Position numbers and translations under genes: made by a program. From the NCBI GenBank assembly GCA_046155605.1, contig JBJXFQ010000101.1, positions 1 through 64,000 of the forward strand: DNA of 64,000 nt, read 5' to 3'. How positions within the stretch are numbered: position 1 is the first letter of the stretch; the number at the start of each line of letters is the position of its first letter. Below, piece by piece: positions 27,201 through 34,098 of this stretch. The DNA is from JAEUIZ01 sp046155605 (lineage in GTDB: Bacteria; Planctomycetota; Phycisphaerae; Phycisphaerales; UBA1924). Under the pieces are notes generated by a model. The model was not told the origin of the DNA, did no database searches, and saw only the letters and a program-made list of their open reading frames with translations.

Positions 27201-27432
27201 CCGCGCCTTGCCCTGCTCCGCCCGGTGCCTTGGCCGCTGCCGTGAGCGCCGCTTCGCGCGCGGCGTCGAGTTCCCACATGTCGGCCTCGATCGCCTGACG
27301 CACGGCCGCGCTCGAAGCGCTCGCCATCTTCTGCTTCAGCCGCGCTTGCCGCGCCGCAAACGCGGCCTCCACCTGCTCCGGCGTCCCGCCTCCGCCTAAT
27401 CCCAGCCTTTGGAACGCCTCCTGTGGGCTCAA
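24238..27432 (-). CDS. degenerate Ser/Thr kinase with coiled coil and ankyrin repeats
   Basis: A protein of about 1064 residues. After a short helical N-terminus (about 1-70) comes a kinase-like domain (about 95-355) in which HRD is HGD (234-236, Asp236 kept in HGDLRPDN), DFG is DLG (254-256), APE is kept (278-280), and neither a glycine loop nor the VAIK lysine is clear. A transmembrane helix follows (about 367-388), then some 450 residues of charged coiled coil, then ankyrin-like repeats (about 880-1000, with GANPGLKNANGETPAVLAV). It may be a pseudokinase scaffold. TTG at 27432 is chosen because GGGGAG lies 6 nt upstream; an ATG at 27501 is the alternative. Confidence 0.78.
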   Translation of the reverse strand: MSPQEAFQRLGLGGGGTPEQVEAAFAARQARLKQKMASASSAAVRQAIEADMWELDAAREAALTAAAKAPGGAGQGAVARARPRPAALEYEPLVRTTVSIVPGTMVGGKIEARHPIAYVGGAQAFAATIPGPELKQASLFVVDDRLMTEQAARNELAAHVKAMSSSGGPVVGLMEVLRHDGHTVIVAEHLPGRTLAGELHTRKTAGRPVPIERAIAIGIGICEGLEAIHRQKAHGDLRPDNVWLLGTEAVKVLDLGLSTVMRTQPLSEVEVAGKSYRAPEQGEGARDARSDLYAAGAMMYELLTAAPPKEAGASVRDLRRDLPEHVASAIDRALSKKPDDRFANATAMLEALRRRSGARAGRRVSVAKLAAAVIAGALGWGATAIAWVPTGHIGQLGSTRLSAGLHVRRPWPMDRMTVEPERQTGLPGAAEAGNAATHAGTGVQPKPPDVEKAPAVEAVDKPKAEQAEVEPTKPVPTTADAPTPRKSESTDERRQTEEARARYDKAKEEMSVARREWRAAAGDQRAEPAVHELDAAAKAESDRNLGEAARLFAEAKVKYEAATAEIRRQRETATKAEEAKKQEQTRRDEAKGRLVGSLRDSTASLEARAAALEAELDRLKRLREEKSAALSSAAEAQKPPLMIELETVKLDIALREQRALVLEKWRQSAWTALERERDDAASTLDNGGKPEEAERKAAELAARGPARLQELEPLEAVAQRLAEVVRKWDEWAKKPQETKKAVAKQEEDVREARADADAAIDRGDLPVALDALAATLQRMETLERSAGQTASVEDARKAARDAEAVWEATLSPWKSKGLADTPAVTQAKQKMAQADASRQLDAPTARSLYGEAKAAFEAEASLLMQDAGGVSAALGADRMAEIHRVVVAGDAARLARMLKMGANPGLKNANGETPAVLAVRASQPDLLKQLLDAGASPAELGARQDGLPNVPLTFLAVESAECFEVIVRHRRTGGMGTLTPALATQTSNQEMLTHYIASRSGLTCETRLRLCRALLEESTLDAATKRRLLTEASPKSRKTAEQLAEGAGCTDLAQYLGEQLGRQR

Positions 27433-27521
27433 CCTTTGCTCCCCATCGCGTTTGGATCGTGCGGACCAATAGTACGCGACACGCCCGCGTGAGGCCCGCA
27501 TCCGCCGTACCCTGTCGCACC

Positions 27522-28523
27522 ATGCGGCGGCTCCTCCTTCGACTCGCCCCTGTCCTCCACCTCACCCGCATCACCACCGCCGCCGCCGTCGTCTCGAACA
27601 CATGGCTCGTCATCCTCTGGACCCACGCGCACCGTGGCCCCGAGCCCCAGGACTACGACACCACGCAGCGGCCTCTCTGGTTCCTTCTGGCCGCGGGAGC
27701 GCTCACCGCAATCGCCCTGTACGCCTTCGGCACGGCCTCGAACGACGTCCTCGATCTCCGCCGCGATCGCACCTTGCAGCGAGATCGTCCTCTCGCGTCC
27801 GGCGCGCTGGGCGTCGGGGTGGCGAACGCCGTCGTCGTGGCCACGCTCCTGCTCGCCATCCTCGGTGCCGCGGCCTTCGGCGTCGATGCCGTCATCATCA
27901 CCATTGCCGTCCTTGCGGCCATCACCCTCTTCAACGTCGCCGCTCGCTTCGTCCCCGGCTTCGGGCTCATGCTGCTTGGCCTGATCTATGGCGGGCACAT
28001 GCTCATCCCCAACGCGCACCTCCGTTTCCTCATCCCTGTCTGGCTCGCGATGACCCACGCGCTGGCCGTCGGCGCAGCCGTGCATGTCCTGGCCCGCAAG
28101 GTGCCCAAACTCAGCCGGCGCGCCTTGGTCGTCGCAGCCCTCTCGTGGGTTGCGTGGTCGGTGCTCATCTTCTGGCTCCAGCACCACCGCAACCCGACCG
28201 AGCGAGCGGGCGTCGTCGCCACGCTCTGGCCCGCTTGGGTTCCGATGCAATCGCTTCCCTTCGTCGCCATCCTTGCCGCGCTCTATGCGCTGGCCGCCAT
28301 CCGCCGCGTCCGCCGACTTGGCCCGGGGCCGCGCGCCGCCGAGAAAGTCGGTCGCTACGGCTCGCTGTGGCTCTCGCTCTATCCCATCGCCTGGATGGCC
28401 GGCACGGGCCACTGGGACCACGCCTCGATCCTCGCCGCCGTCGCGCTCGCCTCCGTCATCGGCATGACGATCCTCCGCGAGGCGTATGCCCTGGCCGAGC
28501 AGCCGACCGGCTATCGCCTCTGA
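27522..28523 (+). CDS. UbiA-like prenyltransferase family membrane protein
   Basis: A 333-residue integral membrane protein with about eight helices. The first prenyl-diphosphate motif of the UbiA family is clear, NDVLDLRRDRTLQRDRPL near residues 75-95 (NDxxDxxxD). The second Asp-rich motif expected in the loop between helices 6 and 7 is not visible; that region has RRVRRLGPGPR instead. The fold suggests transfer of a polyprenyl chain to an aromatic or other acceptor, but the missing motif makes activity uncertain. Its 3' end overlaps the convergent PEP-CTERM gene by 13 bases. Confidence 0.75.
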   Translation: MRRLLLRLAPVLHLTRITTAAAVVSNTWLVILWTHAHRGPEPQDYDTTQRPLWFLLAAGALTAIALYAFGTASNDVLDLRRDRTLQRDRPLASGALGVGVANAVVVATLLLAILGAAAFGVDAVIITIAVLAAITLFNVAARFVPGFGLMLLGLIYGGHMLIPNAHLRFLIPVWLAMTHALAVGAAVHVLARKVPKLSRRALVVAALSWVAWSVLIFWLQHHRNPTERAGVVATLWPAWVPMQSLPFVAILAALYALAAIRRVRRLGPGPRAAEKVGRYGSLWLSLYPIAWMAGTGHWDHASILAAVALASVIGMTILREAYALAEQPTGYRL

Positions 28524-29257
28524 CGCGCGAGCGCCCGCTTTCCAACCACCGCGGCCAACAGCACCACGACCCCCGGCCCCGGCACGATCGGGATCGGGCC
28601 TGTGTTGCCAAAGGTTCCGCCGACGAACTTTGCGACGTACTGCGGGTTGCCGTTCGCGTCGATGCCGTATTGGATGAGGATGACACTGTGATTATGGCCA
28701 CGGCCTGCGGCGACGCTCTGGAACGATGCCATGCGCGGCGAATAACTCGATGGCGTCCATGTGCCACGCCATACGTTCGCAACAGAATTGCTGGAGTTGG
28801 CCGTTGATCCGGGTAAGACAAACTGACCAGCCTGGATCACAAACATGTCGCCATTCGGCTCAGGCACTCCCGGGCTACCCAGCGCCCAGTTCCCACCTCC
28901 CGGCACGCCGCCCGGGCCTTCTGCCGCATTTCGCGTGACATTGCTCCACGCTCCACCATTGACATTCGTTCCGAAAAGATCAACGAAAATCGACCCCAGC
29001 CCCGCGATCGTCCCAACCCCAGGCGGCGGGGGCGGCGTGTACGTCGCTGTGGCACCGATCCCAGGCGTGATCGTTGCTCGAATCGCGATCCGTACGCCCT
29101 CGCCTGGCTCGATCATCCCGTTCGCCATCGCCACCGGCACGTTCGAGCCGGCGAGCACCTCGGACCACGTCAACGTGTAGGTGATGCTCTCCTGGGCAAA
29201 CACACGTCCCGCCAGGGTTGCAACGACACCACATGCGAACATGGCGCGTGCGCTCAT
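28511..29257 (-). CDS. PEP-CTERM-type secreted protein, paralogue 1 of 4
   Basis: A 248-residue exported protein, last in an operon of four paralogues. It has a signal peptide to about residue 22 (GRVFAQ), a conserved beta-rich body (YTLTWSEVLAGSNVPV, GEGVRIAIRATITPGIG, then a PPPPPG turn, WRGTWTPSSYSPR) and a C-terminal sorting signal: VPGPG, a hydrophobic stretch and an Arg-rich end. Proteins with such tails are processed by an exosortase and put on the surface. No enzyme motif is seen. Its start overlaps the stop of the upstream paralogue by 4 nt. Confidence 0.83.
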   Translation of the reverse strand: MSARAMFACGVVATLAGRVFAQESITYTLTWSEVLAGSNVPVAMANGMIEPGEGVRIAIRATITPGIGATATYTPPPPPGVGTIAGLGSIFVDLFGTNVNGGAWSNVTRNAAEGPGGVPGGGNWALGSPGVPEPNGDMFVIQAGQFVLPGSTANSSNSVANVWRGTWTPSSYSPRMASFQSVAAGRGHNHSVILIQYGIDANGNPQYVAKFVGGTFGNTGPIPIVPGPGVVVLLAAVVGKRALARQRR

Positions 29258-30036
29258 GACACTTCCCTTCGATGTCCCACTGACCACCGCCGACTTCCCG
29301 CCGTGGCCGCGCCCATCGCCAACAGCACCAGCCCTCCCGGCCCGGGCACGATCGGGATCGGACCAGTATTCCCCATCACGCTCGGTACGAACTTGCCGGC
29401 ATAGAGCGGCGCGCCGCTGGGATCGACGCCGTACTGAATGAGGATCCCGCTGTTCTCCTCCCCGTTGATGGCTCGCTCACTCTGGAACGACGCCGTGCGC
29501 GGGGAATAACTCGACGGCGTCCATGTCCCCCGCCACAGGTTCTGCACGGGGTTGACCGAGTTTGCCGCCGTACCCGGCAGCACAAACTGCCCGGCCAGCA
29601 ACGCCGTGAGGCTGCCATCCATTTGTGGGGAGCCGCCGCTGCCAATGGTCCAGTTCCCTCCGCCCGGAATCCCGCCCGGATTCGCCGCCGCGTTTCGGGT
29701 GATATGGCTCCACGTTCCGCCAAGGGCGTGCGTTTGAATGAGGTCCAGGTAGATGAAACCGAATCCCGCGATCGTCCCCACCCCCGGCGGTGGCGGCGGG
29801 GTGTATGTGGCCGTCGATCCGATCCCGGGCGTAATCGTCGCCTTGACCGAGATCCGCACGCCTTCTCCGGGCTCGATCACTCCATTCGGCGTGGGCACCG
29901 GCACGTTTGAGCCCGCCAACACCTCAGCCCACGTCAGCGTACAGATGATGTTCTCCTGCGCATGGGCCGTTTGCGCCAGGCCCGCCGCCGTCGCCGCACA
30001 CGCCGCGATCACCTCGCCGACTCTTCGCGCTCTCAT
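29254..30036 (-). CDS. PEP-CTERM-type secreted protein, paralogue 2 of 4
   Basis: A 260-residue paralogue with the same layout: signal peptide ending TAHAQE, CTLTWAEVLAGSNVPVPTPNG, the PPPPPG turn, a GIPGGGNW loop and WRGTWTPSSYSPR. The C-terminal tail has IVPGPGGLVLLAMG followed by basic residues. It differs from the others mostly in surface loops such as LIQTHALGGTWSHITRN. It overlaps both neighbours by ATGA, so the four proteins are made from one message in coupled order. Confidence 0.83.
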   Translation of the reverse strand: MRARRVGEVIAACAATAAGLAQTAHAQENIICTLTWAEVLAGSNVPVPTPNGVIEPGEGVRISVKATITPGIGSTATYTPPPPPGVGTIAGFGFIYLDLIQTHALGGTWSHITRNAAANPGGIPGGGNWTIGSGGSPQMDGSLTALLAGQFVLPGTAANSVNPVQNLWRGTWTPSSYSPRTASFQSERAINGEENSGILIQYGVDPSGAPLYAGKFVPSVMGNTGPIPIVPGPGGLVLLAMGAATAGSRRWSVGHRREVS

Positions 30037-30785
30037 CGCCGCGTCTCCCTTCGCCGCCAGGTTCCCAGGATCACGCCCATCCCGACCACCGCCACGACCC
30101 CCGGCCCCGGCACGATCGGAATCGGACCCGTGTTGCCGAAGGTCGCCGCGATGAACTTTCCAACATACAGCGGACTGCCGCTCGGATCGACGCCATACTG
30201 AATGAGGATCGAGCTGTGGTTATGGGTGCCTAATTGCACGACGCTTTGGAATGAAGCGGATCGCAGCGAGTAACTCGACGGCGTCCACGTTCCCCGCCAC
30301 ACGCTCTGCACCGGATTGGCCGCGTGGGCAGTCATCCCGGGAAGCACGAACTGTCCCGCTTGCACCCCTGAGACGCTCCCGTTCGCGTCACCGAAGCCAC
30401 CAGTTCCCAGCGTCCAGTTTCCGCCACCGGGAATCCCGCCGGGGTTTGCCTCCGCGTTTCGCGTGATGTTGCTCCACAGGCCGCCATTCGCGTTCGAGGA
30501 GAGAAGGTCCAGGGAGAGTGATCCAAATCCCGCAATCGTGCCTGTTCCCGGCGGCGGCGGCGGTGTGTACATCGCCGTCGAACCGATCCCTGGCGTGATC
30601 GTCGCGCGAATCGCAATTCGCACGCCCTCGCCCGGCTCGATCATCCCATTTGGCATCGGCACCGGCACATTCGAGCCCGCCACCACCTCCGACCACGTCA
30701 GCGCATATGTAATATTTTCCTGGGCTCTCGCTTGTCCCGCCACGGCTGCCACGACGCCACACACCAGTTCCTTTCGCCCTCTCAT
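30033..30785 (-). CDS. PEP-CTERM-type secreted protein, paralogue 3 of 4
   Basis: A 250-residue paralogue with a short signal peptide (to GQARAQE near residue 20), the same core blocks (GEGVRIAIRATITPGIG, PPPPPG, IPGGGNWTLG) and the VPGPG/hydrophobic/WRRRETRR tail. The body is very close to paralogues 1, 2 and 4, which points to repeated tandem duplication followed by modest divergence. No ligand or catalytic residue pattern can be named. Confidence 0.83.
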   Translation of the reverse strand: MRGRKELVCGVVAAVAGQARAQENITYALTWSEVVAGSNVPVPMPNGMIEPGEGVRIAIRATITPGIGSTAMYTPPPPPGTGTIAGFGSLSLDLLSSNANGGLWSNITRNAEANPGGIPGGGNWTLGTGGFGDANGSVSGVQAGQFVLPGMTAHAANPVQSVWRGTWTPSSYSLRSASFQSVVQLGTHNHSSILIQYGVDPSGSPLYVGKFIAATFGNTGPIPIVPGPGVVAVVGMGVILGTWRRRETRR

Positions 30786-31552
30786 GGCCTTCCCTTTCTG
30801 TTGCGGCTCGTCCGTTTGCGTCCCTGAACTGTCGTAACAGTGCTCATGGCAAGCAGCACCAGCCCCCCCGGCCCCGGCACGATCGGGATCGGGCCGGTAT
30901 TCCCCAGCACAGGAAGCACGAACTTTCCGACATACTGCGGATGACCGTTCGGATCGATGCCATACTGAATGAGGATCGAGGCTGTCGAATACCCGCGGCC
31001 CGAGTCATCGCTCTGGAAGGATGCCACCCGCTGCGCATAGTTCCCTGGTGTCCACGTCCCTCGCCAGATGTTCTCAACGGGGTTTGTCGCGCTGGCCGTC
31101 ATCCCCGGCAGAATAAATTGCCCGGCCTGCAGCGAAATAATGTCGCCATTGGCTTGACCGGATCCTCCCGATCCCAGCATCCAGTTTCCTCCGCCGGGTA
31201 TGCCGCCCGGATTCTGGGCCGCGTTTCGCGTGATGTTGCTCCATGTTCCGCCGTTAACGTTGGTACCCAGGAGGTCGATGTTCATGGACCCCAGCCCTGC
31301 GATCGTGCCAACGCCCGGAGGCGGTGGCGGGAAATACGTCGCCGTCGAACCGATCCCTGGCGTGATCGTCGCGCGAATCGCAATCCGCACGCCCTCGCCC
31401 GGCTCGATCATCCCATTTGGCATCGGCACCGGCACATTCGAGCCCGCCACCACCTCCGACCACGTCAGCGTGTAGGTGATGCTCTCCTGTGCATGGGCCG
31501 TTTGACCCAGGCCCGCCGCCACTCCCGCCGCGCAGCACGCTCGCAGTCTCAT
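30782..31552 (-). CDS. PEP-CTERM-type secreted protein, paralogue 4 of 4 (first in operon)
   Basis: A 256-residue protein that begins the four-gene operon. The ATG at 31552 has GGGAGG 6 nt upstream, the only strong ribosome site in the array, and starts a signal peptide ending TAHAQE. The core matches its three paralogues, with FPPPPPG in place of TPPPPPG. The tail is VPGPGGLVLLAMS followed by a long basic stretch. A promoter should lie in the 230 bases upstream, but none could be fixed. Confidence 0.83.
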   Translation of the reverse strand: MRLRACCAAGVAAGLGQTAHAQESITYTLTWSEVVAGSNVPVPMPNGMIEPGEGVRIAIRATITPGIGSTATYFPPPPPGVGTIAGLGSMNIDLLGTNVNGGTWSNITRNAAQNPGGIPGGGNWMLGSGGSGQANGDIISLQAGQFILPGMTASATNPVENIWRGTWTPGNYAQRVASFQSDDSGRGYSTASILIQYGIDPNGHPQYVGKFVLPVLGNTGPIPIVPGPGGLVLLAMSTVTTVQGRKRTSRNRKGRP

Positions 31553-31785
31553 CGTCGTCCTCCCTTGGGATGACCCCGATTCACACTCGCCGAATGTCAA
31601 ACGCAACGCCGATCACGGAGCGCGCTGCCGCCTTCGTCACGCGCTCGCTTGTCAGGCTCTCCCCCTTCGAAGAGCATTACTCTACCGCGTGCCGCCCCGC
31701 TCCGCAATCCCTCGCGCTCAAGGCTTCCCGCAATAAATATTCGTGCGCGCCTTGCACAAAGCCAAAACATGGTGCATGCTCTCCT

Positions 31786-32478
31786 ATGGACCGCTCCGCT
31801 CGCTCCGCACGCCCGCGCTGCTGGCCACTATTGGCCATCGTCGGCCACGCTTGGCCCGCGCTCGCCCACGACACCTCGATCGGCATGCGCGTCGATGCCG
31901 GCCGCCTTGCCACCTATTTCGCCGAGCCCTTCCCACCCGTCATCTTCGCGCCCGATCGCGTCTTTCCGGGCGATCTTTTCCTCGCGCCCGCCGGCATCGT
32001 CGGCGACGAACCGGGCTACCTCACCGATGACCCCTCGCCGCTCATCGGGCAGTCGCTCGGCTTCAACATCCGGCGCGCCGCCCGCGGTTGGAACGGCAGC
32101 GACTTCAACTCCCTCTCACCATTCACGATCACGCTCTCCACGCCCGGCCAAACGCCCGTCACCACACCGATGGCCGATCCGCTCACGCCGCTCCTGGGCC
32201 TCTCGTTCATTGTGCAGCCCAGCGGCATCGAGTTCCGATTCGACTCCGAACTCAACGGCACAACCCCGGGCCTCTACCTCCTCGAACTCGAAGCCTGGAC
32301 CGACACGACCGGCGTCGTCAACTCGCTCCCCTACTGGGCCGTGCTCAACTACGACATGTCCGAGCCGGAACTCGAACGCGGCATCGAATGGGTCCGCGAG
32401 AACCTTGCTCCATCGCCGAGCACCCTCGTCGCCCTCGCGCTGCTGCCGCTTGTCTCGCGTCGCCGCCGTCGGCGATAG
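31786..32478 (+). CDS. PEP-CTERM-type secreted protein, unrelated to the array
   Basis: A 230-residue exported protein with a signal peptide to about residue 28 (AWPALAHDTSIG). The body contains a beta-rich stretch (LGFNIRRAARGWNG, then PSGIEFRFDSELNGTTPGLYLLEL). The C-terminal tail is PSPSTLVALALLPLVS followed by six Arg, the PEP-CTERM pattern in its PSP form. No strong ribosome site precedes the ATG. It is convergent with the acyltransferase gene and divergent from the four-gene array. I recognise no function. Confidence 0.75.
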   Translation: MDRSARSARPRCWPLLAIVGHAWPALAHDTSIGMRVDAGRLATYFAEPFPPVIFAPDRVFPGDLFLAPAGIVGDEPGYLTDDPSPLIGQSLGFNIRRAARGWNGSDFNSLSPFTITLSTPGQTPVTTPMADPLTPLLGLSFIVQPSGIEFRFDSELNGTTPGLYLLELEAWTDTTGVVNSLPYWAVLNYDMSEPELERGIEWVRENLAPSPSTLVALALLPLVSRRRRRR

Positions 32479-32496
32479 GCGGCCATGACGGCGCGT

Positions 32497-33111
32497 CTAC
32501 CTCGCCGGCACGCCCCGCACCACGGCACCGTCCGCAACGTCGCGCACCACCACCGCGCCGGCCGCGACCGTGCAACAACGACCGATTCTTATGTTTGGCA
32601 GCACCCGCGCGCCGAGCCCTACCAGCGAATCCGGTCCGACGCGGACTCGCCCACCCAGCGCCGCGCCCGGCCCGACATGCACGTTCTCGCCGATCTCGCA
32701 CTCATGCTCCACGATCGCCCCGGAGTTGATGATCGCGTGCTCGCTCACCCGCGCGAACGAATGCACGATCGCGCCAGGCCCAACATAACTTCCATCGCCA
32801 ATCTTCGCCGTCGGCGACACGATCGCCCTCGGATGCACGGCCGGCACCCCCGCGCGAGACGCGCCACGGGTCCAGCTCGCCGCACCCTCCAGCCACGCGC
32901 GCCGCGTGCCGATGTCACCCAGCGCCAGCAGCCACGGCCTCTCAGGCCGCGCGACAAGCATCCCCAATCGCCTCAGCCCCGATTCCCGCCGCCCGAGCAC
33001 CGCGGCCTCGTCGTCATCCAGGAATCCCGCCAGCACCATGCCCGACAGCCTCGCCGCCTCCGCCACCACCAGTGCGTGCCCGCCGCCGCCCACCAGCACG
33101 AGCCCGTTCAT
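32497..33111 (-). CDS. NeuD/PglD-type sugar acetyltransferase
   Basis: A 204-residue acyltransferase of the NeuD/PglD family: an N-terminal nucleotide-sugar-like domain (LVLVGGGGHALVVAEAA) and a C-terminal left-handed beta-helix of hexapeptide repeats (AKIGDGSYVGPGAIVHSFARV and onward) for acetyl-CoA binding. The likely catalytic His is in SGAIVEHECEIGENVHVGPG. It should acetylate an amino-sugar in surface glycan synthesis. Its ATG overlaps the sulfotransferase stop by 4 nt, so both probably modify the same surface polymer. Confidence 0.85.
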   Translation of the reverse strand: MNGLVLVGGGGHALVVAEAARLSGMVLAGFLDDDEAAVLGRRESGLRRLGMLVARPERPWLLALGDIGTRRAWLEGAASWTRGASRAGVPAVHPRAIVSPTAKIGDGSYVGPGAIVHSFARVSEHAIINSGAIVEHECEIGENVHVGPGAALGGRVRVGPDSLVGLGARVLPNIRIGRCCTVAAGAVVVRDVADGAVVRGVPAR

Positions 33112-34091
33112 GCGACCCGCGCCCCATCCCGCGCCGGCACGGCCTCACGTACCTGCACCTGCACCGCCGGCGCCTCGATCGGCATCTCTAGCACCCGCTG
33201 CGCGACTTCCACGACCTGGTCCCCGATTTCCTCTGAGAAGTGCGCCCGCCAATCGCCCACGACGCCCTTGCGATGGAAACTCCTCGCTTCCGTCCCCGGC
33301 GTCCGCCCGCCCGTCTGCCGCGCAAAGTCCCCCGCCCCGAGGCACGCCGACACATGCTCCGGCTCCGCGGGCAGACCGATGAACCTTAGAAGTCGCTCGG
33401 CCTGCTCCGTCGGGTCTTGCTTATATTGTTCGTAACTGATCTCCGCATACCGCCCGGGTCCCAGCGCCGCCCCGGTCCGTCGCGCCAGCCACAGCATCGG
33501 CGCCCACACGTCGTGCGCAAAGGCCACGGCCAGGTCCTCGATCTTTGCGAACTGGTTCGTGCCCAGCAGGTTCCGATGGTGCCACGCCGACACCGCCGCG
33601 TCGCGCACGTCACGCGTCACGCAGACGAACTTAGCCCACGGGTAGAGGTGCGCCAGCACGCCCATGTGCCGCGCGTGGTCCGGCGTCTTGTCCATCACCG
33701 CCAGGATCCGCGTCCCCTCCGGTTTCTTGCTCTCCGCCAGATACCGCAGCAGCACACGGTCCATCGCCTGCCGCGCCAGCACGAAAGCGTCGGCCTCTTG
33801 CAGTTGGAGAAACGCGGCCGTCTTGTTCTTGGACTGCTTCGCCTGCCCCGCGTTCTCGGCGTTCCAGCCTTCCACCGCCGCGCGCACCTTCGGCAAGAGC
33901 CGCGTCGCCATGTGCCCCTCGCCTTGCGCGACGGCGTTCGGGTGCCCGTTCATCGATGTCTGCACCCACGTCGTCCCGCATTTGGGCGGGCCGACGATGA
34001 ACACCACCTGCATCGACTCGATCAGCCGCGACTGCTCCTGCAGGGCCCGAAATGCCTTTACCGTCGGGGCTTCCGCAACTGGTATTCCCAT
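33108..34091 (-). CDS. PAPS-dependent sulfotransferase
   Basis: A 327-residue sulfotransferase. The 5'-phosphosulfate loop GPPKCGTTW is at residues 34-42 and the 3'-phosphate site FVCVTRDVRDAAVSAW at about 155-170. It moves sulfate from PAPS to a hydroxyl or amine, presumably on a glycan or lipid given the NeuD-like partner. The ATG at 34091 leaves 7 bases after the upstream stop codon; a longer start at 34172 would overlap that gene by 74 bases. No signal peptide is present, so it acts on the cytoplasmic side. Confidence 0.88.
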   Translation of the reverse strand: MGIPVAEAPTVKAFRALQEQSRLIESMQVVFIVGPPKCGTTWVQTSMNGHPNAVAQGEGHMATRLLPKVRAAVEGWNAENAGQAKQSKNKTAAFLQLQEADAFVLARQAMDRVLLRYLAESKKPEGTRILAVMDKTPDHARHMGVLAHLYPWAKFVCVTRDVRDAAVSAWHHRNLLGTNQFAKIEDLAVAFAHDVWAPMLWLARRTGAALGPGRYAEISYEQYKQDPTEQAERLLRFIGLPAEPEHVSACLGAGDFARQTGGRTPGTEARSFHRKGVVGDWRAHFSEEIGDQVVEVAQRVLEMPIEAPAVQVQVREAVPARDGARVA

Positions 34092-34098
34092 TTCCCAG

